The notes under the pieces are model-generated. The model did not search any database, had not been told where the DNA came from, and saw nothing but the letters and a program-made list of their open reading frames with translations. A stretch of 64,000 nt of DNA from positions 1 to 64,000 of the forward strand of contig NZ_LYVO01000004.1 in assembly GCF_001984055.1 (NCBI RefSeq). The letters run 5' to 3'. The stretch's first letter is position 1, and each line of letters begins with the position of its first letter. The translations under genes and the position numbers were made by a program. Source of the DNA: Variovorax sp. KK3 (GTDB taxonomy: Bacteria > Pseudomonadota > Gammaproteobacteria > Burkholderiales > Burkholderiaceae_C). Shown one piece after another: positions 26,326 to 34,640 of the stretch.

Positions 26326-29007
26326 ATGCAGTCCATCAGCATCGCCAGGGCCAAGATCCAGGCACCCCGTTTCCGTCGCGGTCTCATCGAACGCAGTGAA
26401 CTCGAGCAGCAATTCGGCGACGCCATTCGAAGCCGCCGATTGGTGCTCCTCATCGCACCTGCCGGCTACGGCAAGACGGCCGCCCTGTCGCGCCAACTGC
26501 AGCGCCTGCCTGAAGGTTGTGCCGTCGTCTGGCTGGCCGCCGACGAGGAAGACGATCTCCATCGATTCCTGTCGCACCTGATCGAAGCGCTCGAACCGCT
26601 CGACCCGCCATGGCGCATGGCGCCGGAAGCCATGTTCGAACTGGTCGCACACGGCCGCCTGCGAGAAACCGCGACGGCCATGCTCCACGCGATCCAGGCC
26701 ACCGAGACGCCGCAAGGTGGCGTGATCGTGCTGGACGACATGCACGCCGTCGCCGACCACCGCGTCTTCGAGTTCCTCGAATGCCTGCTCGCAGGGTTGC
26801 CGCAGAACTGGGCGCTGGTGATCGCATCGCGCGAGGAGCCGCCGGCCGCGCTGGGCCTGTGGCGCTGGCGCGCACGGCGCGAGCTGGCCGAGTTCGACGT
26901 ATCGGCGCTGAGCTTTTCGGCGCACGAAGCGCAGGACCTGTGGCGCCATGCGACGGGGCGCGACGAACCGGAAGAAGCACAGCGCCTGCGGGACCGCACC
27001 CAGGGCTGGGCGGCCGGACTTTGCCTGGGCCTCGAAGCCTCTTCGCGCTCGACTGGCAACGCACCCATGAACGTCTGGCGCAACCGCCGCGACCTGTTCG
27101 ATTACCTGACCAGCGAAGTCTTCGAAGACCTGCCCGAGGAATTGCAGCAATTTCTGCTGCGCTGCTCGGTGCTTGCGGAACTCACGGTCGAACGCTGCGA
27201 ACAGGTCAGCGGCAATCCGCGCGCGGCCGAGCTGCTCGAAATGCTCGAACGCCGCCGGCTGTTCGTCTCGGTGCTCGACGGCGAAGAATTGACGCTTCGC
27301 CTGCACGATCTGTTTCGCGACTTTCTCGAGGAACGGCTGCGCCGCCAGTATCCGGACGAAGTCCCGGCCCTGCTGCGCCGTGCCGCCGCGGGCGAGGCCG
27401 ATCCCGTGCGCCGCACCATGACCTACCTCCGCGCGGGTGCGTGGGAAGAGGCGCAGCGGAGCCTGGCCGACGCCACGCCCGACATGCTGGCCAGCGACGA
27501 AGGCGCACGAGTGATCCGCCTGGTGGAGCAGTTCCCTCCGGACATCCAGGAACGCTCGCCGATGTTGGCCTATCTGCGCGGCCTGTGCGCCTGGCCCCAT
27601 GACCAGTACACCGCCGTCGCCGCGGCCATGGACCGCGCGGCAACCGGATTCGCCGCCGAAGGACGCCACGACGAGGCGCAGCGCGCACAGGCGACGCAGG
27701 CGCTGGCCGTGTTGTTCTGCGGCCAGATGGACGCCTCCCGGCGCCTGGCCGAGATGGTCCGCGCGAGGCCGATGGATCTGGAGACGGAAACGCTCAGCGA
27801 ACTGCTCGAATTCTGGTACGAGGCCTACCATGGTCCCGTCGAGGGGCCGGGCGAGCGCCTATCGAAGGTCGTCACGCTGCTGCAGCGCAACGGAAGCCCC
27901 GAGTTGTGGGCCCGCTGCATCACCAACGTCAACATGTTCATCAGCCGCCCTGGCGTCGGCCAGCAGATCCGGCGGCTGGTGGACAGTGCCAAGCTGGCCG
28001 TCGACGAGGCGCACTGGTCTTTCCAGGCCAACGTGCGCCTGACCGAGGCGTACCTGCTGCTGTGGCAAGGCCGCATCGGCGAACTGGAAAGCCTGTTTCA
28101 GAGGATCGAGGAAGACGCACGCTGGCTGGGCCAGCCTGCGAATCTTCGGGCGCGGCTGCTCGTGCAGAAGCTCAACTATCACGTGTTGCGTGACGACCGG
28201 AGTGCCGTTCGCCAGGCCCGAGATCTTCTCGTCGCGCATGCCAACTCGCTCGATCCCTCCAGCGACCTGCCGTTGACGTACCTTGCCGTGGCCATGCGCG
28301 CCTCGGTCGCGATCGAAGACTGGTCGCACCTGCGCGTGCATCTGCCCAGGTTCGAACTCGACGCCGGCCGCGAGAACCCCAGCCTGCAGATGTTCATGCG
28401 CGCCTTCACCGCGCAACTGGCATTGCACGACGGCCGCGTGGGCGAGGCCTTGGCGGACCTGCGCGATCTGGTCGCCCACTCGGCACAGCTCAACACCACC
28501 TACCTCGACGCCATGGTCCGTACGCGGCTTGCACTCGCCGAGATGGCGGGCGGATCGCCAGGTGCAGCCTGGCAGGCGCTGGAGCCGCTGATCGACCGGG
28601 TGACGATCCAAGGCAACCTGGGCGAGTTGCTGGGCACCGGGGTCCAGGCGCTCACCGAACTGTCGCGCGCCCCTTGGGATCGAAGCGCGCCCGCGGACAA
28701 ACTGGCCGCCCTGCGCCGGTGGATCGAGGCCGTCGCGCAGTCCAGTGCGCCCCTGCGCAGGCAGGAACGGCGGATGTCCACCGAGGCCGACGATGCAGGC
28801 CTCAGCCCGCGCGAACTCGAGGTCCTCGCGCTGCTGGCTGCCGGGCAGAGCAACAAGCTGATCGCGCGGCATCTGGACCTGAGCCCGCACACGGTCAAGC
28901 GCCACGTGGCACGCATCCTCGACCGGCTCGACGTGTCGTCGCGGCTCGAAGCCGCCGCATGGCACAGCAAGCACGTCGCAGGCCACATGCCCGCCACCGG
29001 GACCTGA
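26326..29007 (+). CDS. MalT/LAL-type LuxR regulator, paralogue 2
   Basis: An 893-residue homologue of the preceding regulator. Walker A APAGYGKT (44-51), IVLDDMHAV as Walker B region, ASREEPP, a long helical sensor region and the C-terminal LuxR domain (LSPRELEVLALLAAGQSNK, LSPHTVKRHVARILDRLD) are all present. The N-terminal NTPase and C-terminal DNA-binding parts are nearly identical to paralogues 1, 3 and 4, while the central sensor region is more divergent. A CTATAGTCGTC element at 26293-26303 precedes it, as before paralogue 1. Ligand unknown. Confidence 0.9.
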   Translation: MQSISIARAKIQAPRFRRGLIERSELEQQFGDAIRSRRLVLLIAPAGYGKTAALSRQLQRLPEGCAVVWLAADEEDDLHRFLSHLIEALEPLDPPWRMAPEAMFELVAHGRLRETATAMLHAIQATETPQGGVIVLDDMHAVADHRVFEFLECLLAGLPQNWALVIASREEPPAALGLWRWRARRELAEFDVSALSFSAHEAQDLWRHATGRDEPEEAQRLRDRTQGWAAGLCLGLEASSRSTGNAPMNVWRNRRDLFDYLTSEVFEDLPEELQQFLLRCSVLAELTVERCEQVSGNPRAAELLEMLERRRLFVSVLDGEELTLRLHDLFRDFLEERLRRQYPDEVPALLRRAAAGEADPVRRTMTYLRAGAWEEAQRSLADATPDMLASDEGARVIRLVEQFPPDIQERSPMLAYLRGLCAWPHDQYTAVAAAMDRAATGFAAEGRHDEAQRAQATQALAVLFCGQMDASRRLAEMVRARPMDLETETLSELLEFWYEAYHGPVEGPGERLSKVVTLLQRNGSPELWARCITNVNMFISRPGVGQQIRRLVDSAKLAVDEAHWSFQANVRLTEAYLLLWQGRIGELESLFQRIEEDARWLGQPANLRARLLVQKLNYHVLRDDRSAVRQARDLLVAHANSLDPSSDLPLTYLAVAMRASVAIEDWSHLRVHLPRFELDAGRENPSLQMFMRAFTAQLALHDGRVGEALADLRDLVAHSAQLNTTYLDAMVRTRLALAEMAGGSPGAAWQALEPLIDRVTIQGNLGELLGTGVQALTELSRAPWDRSAPADKLAALRRWIEAVAQSSAPLRRQERRMSTEADDAGLSPRELEVLALLAAGQSNKLIARHLDLSPHTVKRHVARILDRLDVSSRLEAAAWHSKHVAGHMPATGT

Positions 29008-29097
29008 GGCCGTACGCCTACGAGTCCCGCCCCGCGGTGAACGCCGGAAGCGCGCGCTGCATCTCTGGGCCATTCCTGGCATAGTCGTCCGCCGGGC

Positions 29098-31749
29098 ATG
29101 CACACCAACAGTCACATCGCCAGAGCCAAGATCCAGGCCCCCCTGTTTCGCAGCGGTTTGATCGACCGCGTGGACCTGGAACACCGCCTCGGCGAAGCGA
29201 TCACGAGCCGTCGCCTGGTGCTGCTCGTCGCGCCGGCGGGCTACGGCAAGACGGCAGCGCTGTCTCGCCAGTTGCAGCGCCTGCCTGAAGGTTACGGGGT
29301 CGCCTGGCTCACCGTGGACGAGGAAGACGACCTCCGGCGCTTGCTCGGCTACCTCATCGAAGCGCTCGACCCGCTCGATCCGCCGTGGCGCGTCGCACCC
29401 GAAGCGTTGTTCGACCTGCTGGCCCAGGGCCATCTGCGCGAGGCGGCGAGCGCCGTGGTCACCACGCTCGAGGCCACGGACACGCCGCACGGCGTGATCG
29501 TGCTGGACGATCTGCATACCGTCGTCGACCCGCTCATCTTCGAGTTCCTCGATCGACTGCTCGAACATCTGCCGCAGAACTGGACGCTGGTGGTGGCGAC
29601 GCGCCTGGAGCCGCCGCTGGCGCTGGCGCGCTGGCGGGCACGGCGCGAAATGTCGGCATTCGACGAAACGGCGCTCAGCTTTTCCCGCGACGAGGTGCAG
29701 GCCTTGTGGTACAGCGCCACCGGACAGGACGACGCCGAGCAGGCCCAGCGGCTGCACGAGCGGACGCGCGGCTGGGCCGCCGGCCTGTGCCTGAGCCTCG
29801 AAGCGTCGAGAACGGCGCCCGGCAGCGAACCGAAACGGGTCTGGCAAAGCCGCCGGCACCTGTTCGACTACCTCGCCAGCGAAATCTTCGATGGCCTGCC
29901 GGTCGAGCTGCAGACCTTCCTCATGCGCTGTTCCCTGCTCGCCGAGCTCACGGCACTGCGATGCGAACAGATGACCGGCCATGCGCGCGTCGTCGAGTTG
30001 ATGGAGGACATCGAGCGGCGCCGCCTGTTCGTCTCGGTGCTCGACAGCGAAGAGCTGACCTTGCGGCTTCATGATCTTTTTCGCGACTTCCTGGAGGATC
30101 GCCTGCGACGGCTTCACCCGGAAGAGGTGCCCGGGTTGCTGCGCCAAGCCGCTGCAGGCGAAGCCGACCCGCTGCGCCGCATCCTCATGTATGTGCGCGC
30201 GGGCGCCTGGGACCAGGCGCAGCACGCGCTCAGCGCCTCCGCCGGCGACATGCTGGCCAACGATGCAGGCGCCGAGGTCATGCGAATCGTGGAGCAGTTT
30301 CCGGCAGACATCCAAGCCCAGTCGCCCTGGCTGGCCTACGCCCGCGGCCTGTGCAATTGGCGGCACGACAAGTACAGCACGGTCCGTTCCGACATGGCCC
30401 ATGCCGCGGCGGGCCACGATGCGCTGGGCCGGCACGACGACGCGCAGCGCGCACGGGCGATGCAGGCGCTCGCCATGCTCTTCTGCGGCCAGATGATGGA
30501 GGCGCGGCAGTTGGGCCAGGTGCTTCGCTCGCATCGCATGGACCTCGAGACCGAGACACTGTGCGAGTGGCTCGACTTCTGGCACGAAAACCTCAACGGC
30601 CCGATCGACGGCCCGGGCCGCCGACTGTCGGGCTTGATCGACCTGATGATGCGAGGCGCGACGCCCGAGTTGTGGACTCGCTTCATCCCGCGGGTCAACT
30701 TGTTCATCGGCCGCCCCCGCGTGGCGGCGCAGATCCAGCGCCTGATTCACGCCGTCCGGGCGGTGGCCGGCGACCGGCACTGGTCGCTGCAAGCCAACGT
30801 CAACGTCACGGAAGCCTGGCTTCTTCTGTGGCAAGGCCGAATGGAAGAACTGGAAGTGGCGTTCGAACGGATCGAGGGCGACTCTCATTGGCTGGGCCAG
30901 CCCCCCACCCTGCGCGCCTGGTTGCTCATGTTGCGGGTGATGGCACAGGTCATCTGCGGCGAAGAGAACGCCGTGCGCACCACCGGCGCCGTCGTCTACA
31001 AGCAGACATCCGACCTCGACCGCTCCAGCGACCTCGCCTCGCTTTCGCTGGCGATGAACCTCCGCGCCTTCGCCGCCATCGGCGACTGGCCGACCGTGCG
31101 CACGCATATCGCCGCGCTCGAAGCGCAGCCCGGCCACGACGCGCCTCCCATGCAGTTGCTCTTGCGTACCACCCGGTCGATGCTGGCGCTGCATGAGCAC
31201 CGCGTCGACGACGCCCTGATCACGCTGCGCGAGGTGGTCGCCAATGCGGGATTGCTCGAGGCGACCTACGTCGGCGTCATGGCGCGGGTGCACCTCGCAC
31301 GGGCCGAGCTGGCCGTCGGTTCACCGAGCGCCGCGTGGCAGGCGCTGTCGCCCTTGATCGAGCGCTTCGGCGCGGGCGGCGAACTCGGCCCGATCATGTA
31401 CACCGGCTCGAAGACCTTGACCGAGCTGGCCACCGCCCCATGGCGGGGCGCAGCGTCCGACGATGGCCTGGCCATCCTGCGAAACTGGGTCGACACGTCC
31501 CGACGCTTGAAGGTCGGCGCCGAAGCCAGGCCGGCCACGGGATCGGCAAAAGACCATGCCGGCCTCAGCGAACGTGAACTCGAGGTGCTTGCGCTCTTGG
31601 CCAACGGACGGAGCAACAAGCTGATCGCGCGAGATCTGGACCTGAGCCCGCACACCATCAAGCGCCATGTCGCACGCATCCTCAACCGGCTGGACCTGGC
31701 CTCGCGCGTGCAGGCGGCCGACTGGTATCGCACCCGCGTCGGCACCTGA
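29098..31749 (+). CDS. MalT/LAL-type LuxR regulator, paralogue 3
   Basis: An 883-residue member of the same set. Walker A APAGYGKT (45-52), Walker B region IVLDDLHTV, and C-terminal LuxR domain LSERELEVLALLANGRSNK with LSPHTIKRHVARILNRLD (one conservative Val-to-Ile change in the recognition helix). It starts 90 bp after paralogue 2 on the same strand. CATAGTCGTC at 29080-29089 lies 12 bp upstream of the ATG and no ribosome-binding site is visible, again hinting at a near-leaderless transcript. Ligand and targets unknown. Confidence 0.9.
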   Translation: MHTNSHIARAKIQAPLFRSGLIDRVDLEHRLGEAITSRRLVLLVAPAGYGKTAALSRQLQRLPEGYGVAWLTVDEEDDLRRLLGYLIEALDPLDPPWRVAPEALFDLLAQGHLREAASAVVTTLEATDTPHGVIVLDDLHTVVDPLIFEFLDRLLEHLPQNWTLVVATRLEPPLALARWRARREMSAFDETALSFSRDEVQALWYSATGQDDAEQAQRLHERTRGWAAGLCLSLEASRTAPGSEPKRVWQSRRHLFDYLASEIFDGLPVELQTFLMRCSLLAELTALRCEQMTGHARVVELMEDIERRRLFVSVLDSEELTLRLHDLFRDFLEDRLRRLHPEEVPGLLRQAAAGEADPLRRILMYVRAGAWDQAQHALSASAGDMLANDAGAEVMRIVEQFPADIQAQSPWLAYARGLCNWRHDKYSTVRSDMAHAAAGHDALGRHDDAQRARAMQALAMLFCGQMMEARQLGQVLRSHRMDLETETLCEWLDFWHENLNGPIDGPGRRLSGLIDLMMRGATPELWTRFIPRVNLFIGRPRVAAQIQRLIHAVRAVAGDRHWSLQANVNVTEAWLLLWQGRMEELEVAFERIEGDSHWLGQPPTLRAWLLMLRVMAQVICGEENAVRTTGAVVYKQTSDLDRSSDLASLSLAMNLRAFAAIGDWPTVRTHIAALEAQPGHDAPPMQLLLRTTRSMLALHEHRVDDALITLREVVANAGLLEATYVGVMARVHLARAELAVGSPSAAWQALSPLIERFGAGGELGPIMYTGSKTLTELATAPWRGAASDDGLAILRNWVDTSRRLKVGAEARPATGSAKDHAGLSERELEVLALLANGRSNKLIARDLDLSPHTIKRHVARILNRLDLASRVQAADWYRTRVGT

Positions 31750-31826
31750 AATGGGCGGACCGTCGCCCTTCTGCAGTCCTCGGGAGCACTTGTCCGCGAG
31801 GATGGCCGATGGCGGCCATCGCCTTC

Positions 31827-32207
31827 TCAATCCTGCCAAGGCAGCATGATCGTCATGACCTCTTCCCCATCGTCGCCGGCATGGCGTTCCATGATCAGCG
31901 ACAGGCGCGGTCCGCTTTGCACTCTGCGATGCAGCGGGAACTGAACCGTCGGCCCGTCTTGCCGGAGTGCCTCTGCGTGGGCAATCAGCAACGTGGCCCA
32001 AAGCAGCAAATCGGAAGCCCTGCAAGCGGCATCGCTCTCGACCGATATATCCATGCCCTCGACGCATGCGGTCCACGCGTTCCGCGTCATCGCGACAGGC
32101 ACCGTGATGCCGGCCTTGCTCGCCCATCGGCTCATGTCCATCAGGATGCCCTCGGCCAGCATCTGCGCGCGTCCATAGCCATTCATGGCTTCGCGATCGT
32201 CGAACAT
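31827..32207 (-). CDS. Hypothetical protein resembling plasmid-type DUF6573
   Basis: A 126-residue acidic protein with a good ribosome-binding site (AAGGAG, 7 bp before the ATG). The sequence YGRAQMLAEGILMDMSRWAS followed by AGITVPVAMTRNAWTACVE matches the pattern I recall for DUF6573 proteins (xxYTRAQA-xxDGxLxD...PVAxTxxVW), which are mostly plasmid- or integrative-element-borne. It stands alone, opposite to its neighbours, next to a two-component pair with less GC-rich coding, so this stretch may be acquired. The function of the family is unknown to me. Confidence 0.62.
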   Translation of the reverse strand: MFDDREAMNGYGRAQMLAEGILMDMSRWASKAGITVPVAMTRNAWTACVEGMDISVESDAACRASDLLLWATLLIAHAEALRQDGPTVQFPLHRRVQSGPRLSLIMERHAGDDGEEVMTIMLPWQD

Positions 32208-32374
32208 TCAGTACTCCTTGGTTGTGATTGCAACGAAAACTGAATCTATGAATCGCCAGGCTTCTGGCAACTAGTGAGGATTACCAGGGACAAAAAGCCA
32301 AGGACGTGGATGATCCGGCCGCGGAGCCGCACGCAGGCGTCTTGCACAATGCGGTTCGGGGAGAAGCAAACAAC

Positions 32375-32995
32375 ATGAATGTTCTATTGGTCGAAGACCA
32401 GCCGGTCGTCTCGGAAGCAACAGCAGACAAGGTTTCCCGCAACCCTCGCGTGGCATCGATCCATGTTTGCAATACAGCGCAGCAGGCGCTTCAAGCGCTG
32501 AGTTCACAGCCGGCGCACTGGGGCCTCATCCTCCTGGACCTCGACGTGCCCGGCGCCGTGGGCCTGTCTCTCGCAACCGAGATCGCACGCGCAGGCAAGG
32601 CGCCGATCACATGCATCCTCACCGGCTCGCCGCGGCCGGACTACATCGCGCAGATCCGCGCCGCCGGCTTTCTTGGCTACATCCTCAAGGCCATGGAGGT
32701 CGAGCCCCTGGTCCGCGCGCTCGATACCGTGCTCGCCGGGGAAAAGTCGTTTCCCGCTGCCTGCTCGACAACTGCAGGTGTGCCCCGCCTGACTGCGAGG
32801 CAAACCGAATGCTTGCAACTGGTCAGCGAAGGCAAGTCGACCAAGCAGATTGCGCAGATCCTCAAGCTGCACATGGGTACCGTCAACTACCACATCGATT
32901 CGGCCATGGACGCGCTCGATGTGAACTCGCGCGCCCACGCTGTGCAGCGCGCGCTCAGGTTTGGTTTGGTGACGTTGCGCGGAGTGCTCGCGTGA
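32375..32995 (+). CDS. NarL/FixJ-family response regulator
   Basis: A 206-residue protein. The N-terminal receiver domain (MNVLLVEDQPVV) has a phosphoacceptor Asp55 in LILLDLDVPG and the conserved Thr/Lys pair in CILTGSP and GYILKAME. The C-terminal LuxR-type helix-turn-helix is LTARQTECLQLVSEGKSTKQ followed by LKLHMGTVNYHIDSAMDALD. Start chosen at ATG 32375, which fits the receiver domain and has GGAGAAG upstream. Its stop overlaps the histidine kinase start (GTGA), so the two form a coupled two-component system. Target genes unknown. Confidence 0.9.
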   Translation: MNVLLVEDQPVVSEATADKVSRNPRVASIHVCNTAQQALQALSSQPAHWGLILLDLDVPGAVGLSLATEIARAGKAPITCILTGSPRPDYIAQIRAAGFLGYILKAMEVEPLVRALDTVLAGEKSFPAACSTTAGVPRLTARQTECLQLVSEGKSTKQIAQILKLHMGTVNYHIDSAMDALDVNSRAHAVQRALRFGLVTLRGVLA

Positions 32996-34419
32996 ATGCG
33001 CGTCTCGATACGCAGCCATGCCTGGATGAGACGCCGACGAGCGATGGCGAGCTGCGAGCGCGGCCGCGTGGTCGACTGCTGCTGACGGTGAGTCCGGCCC
33101 ACAAGCATCTCGCCATGCGTGCATTTGCGATCCAGCAGGTCGTCAACTGGACGACGGTCTTGGGGCTCATCGCCGTTCATCGTTTCTACCCGATCATGAC
33201 GCCCGCCTCGCTTTGGCAATGGGTTGGTGTCTTCCTGGCCAGCTGGGTGTTGCGGATGGGAATGGTGGCGCCGCTGCAACGATTGCCACCGTCTGCCGTG
33301 CAGAAGTCTGCGCTGCTCAAGAGCCTGCCGTTGGCCAGCGGCCTGGTAGGTTGCACGTTCTGGATATGGACGACGCAGTTGTTCGTGGGGCCGGAGCTTT
33401 CTCTGCGCGAACTCATGCTGTTCATCGGCTTCCTTGGCATTTCGATCTCGATGACGGGTATGTGGCCGGTGACGCCTGTGACGTCGATGAGCTACTACCT
33501 GCTTCTCTGGTCCGGGATCTCTTACGCTTTCTGGGTCAATAAGACTGCGACGGCGCCCGCCCTGATGGCTGTGAACGCGAGCGTGACGGCCATCATCTGG
33601 CTCAACGTGCTTGTTTCGATCCGGCAAGTTGATGCGCAACTCGCGCGCGGCCAGGCTCTCGCCGAACTTGAACGTTCCAACCAAGAGCTTGAAGCGTTGA
33701 AGAACGCGGCCTGGAACACGCTCCAGACAAGATCGGTCTTTTTTTCCGAGGCGAGTCACGACTTTCGACAGCAACTGCACGCGGCCAAGTTGTGGGTGTC
33801 TTCGGCCATGTCGGCCAGCAAGGGCGACGCTGATGCAGCGCGGCCGTTGGAGCGCCTGGGACAGGAGTTGAATGCACTCCAGAAATACATCGACAAGGTG
33901 CTCGACTTCGCTCGCATCGAGGCGCTGGACACCAAGGCTCAACCTGAACGAACGACCATCCAATCGATGTTCCAAAGCCTGGACCTGACCTTCGAGAATG
34001 CATCGATCGAGGATGGGGCCATCCTGCGCTTCCGCAGAACGTCCGTTGTCATTCGCACCGACCCTTCGATGCTGTTGCGCATACTCGAGAACTTGGTTTC
34101 GAACGCCATGAAGTTCACGCGCGGAGGCGTGTTGGTTTGTGCGCGGCGACGCAGTTCATTCATGGCGCTTCAGGTCTGGGACCAAGGCCCGGGCATCCGT
34201 GCGGACGCACACCAAAGAATCTTTGAAGCCTTTCATCGAGAGGACGAAAGCGGAAGCGCCCGAAAAGGCTCGGGACTGGGCCTCGCCATCGTCAAGCGCT
34301 TCGCGGATCGGCTTGGTTACGCGATAGAGGTTCGATCCGTTCTTGGAAAGGGCTCGTGCTTCACGTTACTCGTCCCCATGACGTGCGTCGAACGACCGCG
34401 CGATACGGTTGCCCCATGA
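32992..34419 (+). CDS. Membrane sensor histidine kinase
   Basis: A 475-residue kinase. About six hydrophobic segments occupy residues 46-210, with no obvious periplasmic domain. The H-box SEASHDFRQQLHA has His256 as phosphorylation site, the N-box is RILENLVSNAMKFT, the G1 box WDQGPGI and the G2 box GSGLGLAIVKRF. It begins at GTG 32992, overlapping the response regulator stop. A membrane-embedded sensor with no large loop suggests detection of a membrane-associated or intramembrane cue. Codon use is visibly less GC-biased than in flanking genes, consistent with later acquisition. Signal unknown. Confidence 0.88.
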   Translation: MNARLDTQPCLDETPTSDGELRARPRGRLLLTVSPAHKHLAMRAFAIQQVVNWTTVLGLIAVHRFYPIMTPASLWQWVGVFLASWVLRMGMVAPLQRLPPSAVQKSALLKSLPLASGLVGCTFWIWTTQLFVGPELSLRELMLFIGFLGISISMTGMWPVTPVTSMSYYLLLWSGISYAFWVNKTATAPALMAVNASVTAIIWLNVLVSIRQVDAQLARGQALAELERSNQELEALKNAAWNTLQTRSVFFSEASHDFRQQLHAAKLWVSSAMSASKGDADAARPLERLGQELNALQKYIDKVLDFARIEALDTKAQPERTTIQSMFQSLDLTFENASIEDGAILRFRRTSVVIRTDPSMLLRILENLVSNAMKFTRGGVLVCARRRSSFMALQVWDQGPGIRADAHQRIFEAFHREDESGSARKGSGLGLAIVKRFADRLGYAIEVRSVLGKGSCFTLLVPMTCVERPRDTVAP

Positions 34420-34610
34420 AACGACGGCTGTTCGACATGTTGTGCGGCTTGCGCTTACTTGGTGTCATCTGGGCCGTGCATGGATTCGGGGCAGGCATCT
34501 GACGCCCGTGCCGACCGTTGGCCCGTCCTTTGCCCGCGCCAAGGTCACGTCCTCCGGCAACCCTGCCCCGGGTTAGCCCTTACCCGCCCTCGCACCGGGC
34601 CGGCTTCAAT

Positions 34611-34633
34611 GTTGAACATGTTCACAGTTCAAC
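34611..34633. promoter_or_regulatory. Candidate operator before the acylase-like gene
   Basis: GTTGAAC at 34611-34617 and GTTCAAC at 34627-34633 form an inverted repeat with a 9-bp spacer. Nested in it is the perfect 12-bp palindrome TGAACATGTTCA (34613-34624). It ends 7 bp before the acylase ATG. The rest of the 220-bp gap from 34420 shows nothing further. Confidence 0.45.
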
Positions 34634-34640
34634 CCGGCTC

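Noticed and set aside
27859..31293. 1144-codon minus-strand open frame across LuxR paralogues 2 and 3
   Set aside because: It is antisense to two intact MalT-like genes and shows no recognisable protein features; GC-rich third positions keep it open.
32467..32991. Upstream extension of the histidine kinase frame
   Set aside because: It lies entirely over the response regulator gene. The GTG at 32992 overlapping the regulator stop is the credible start.
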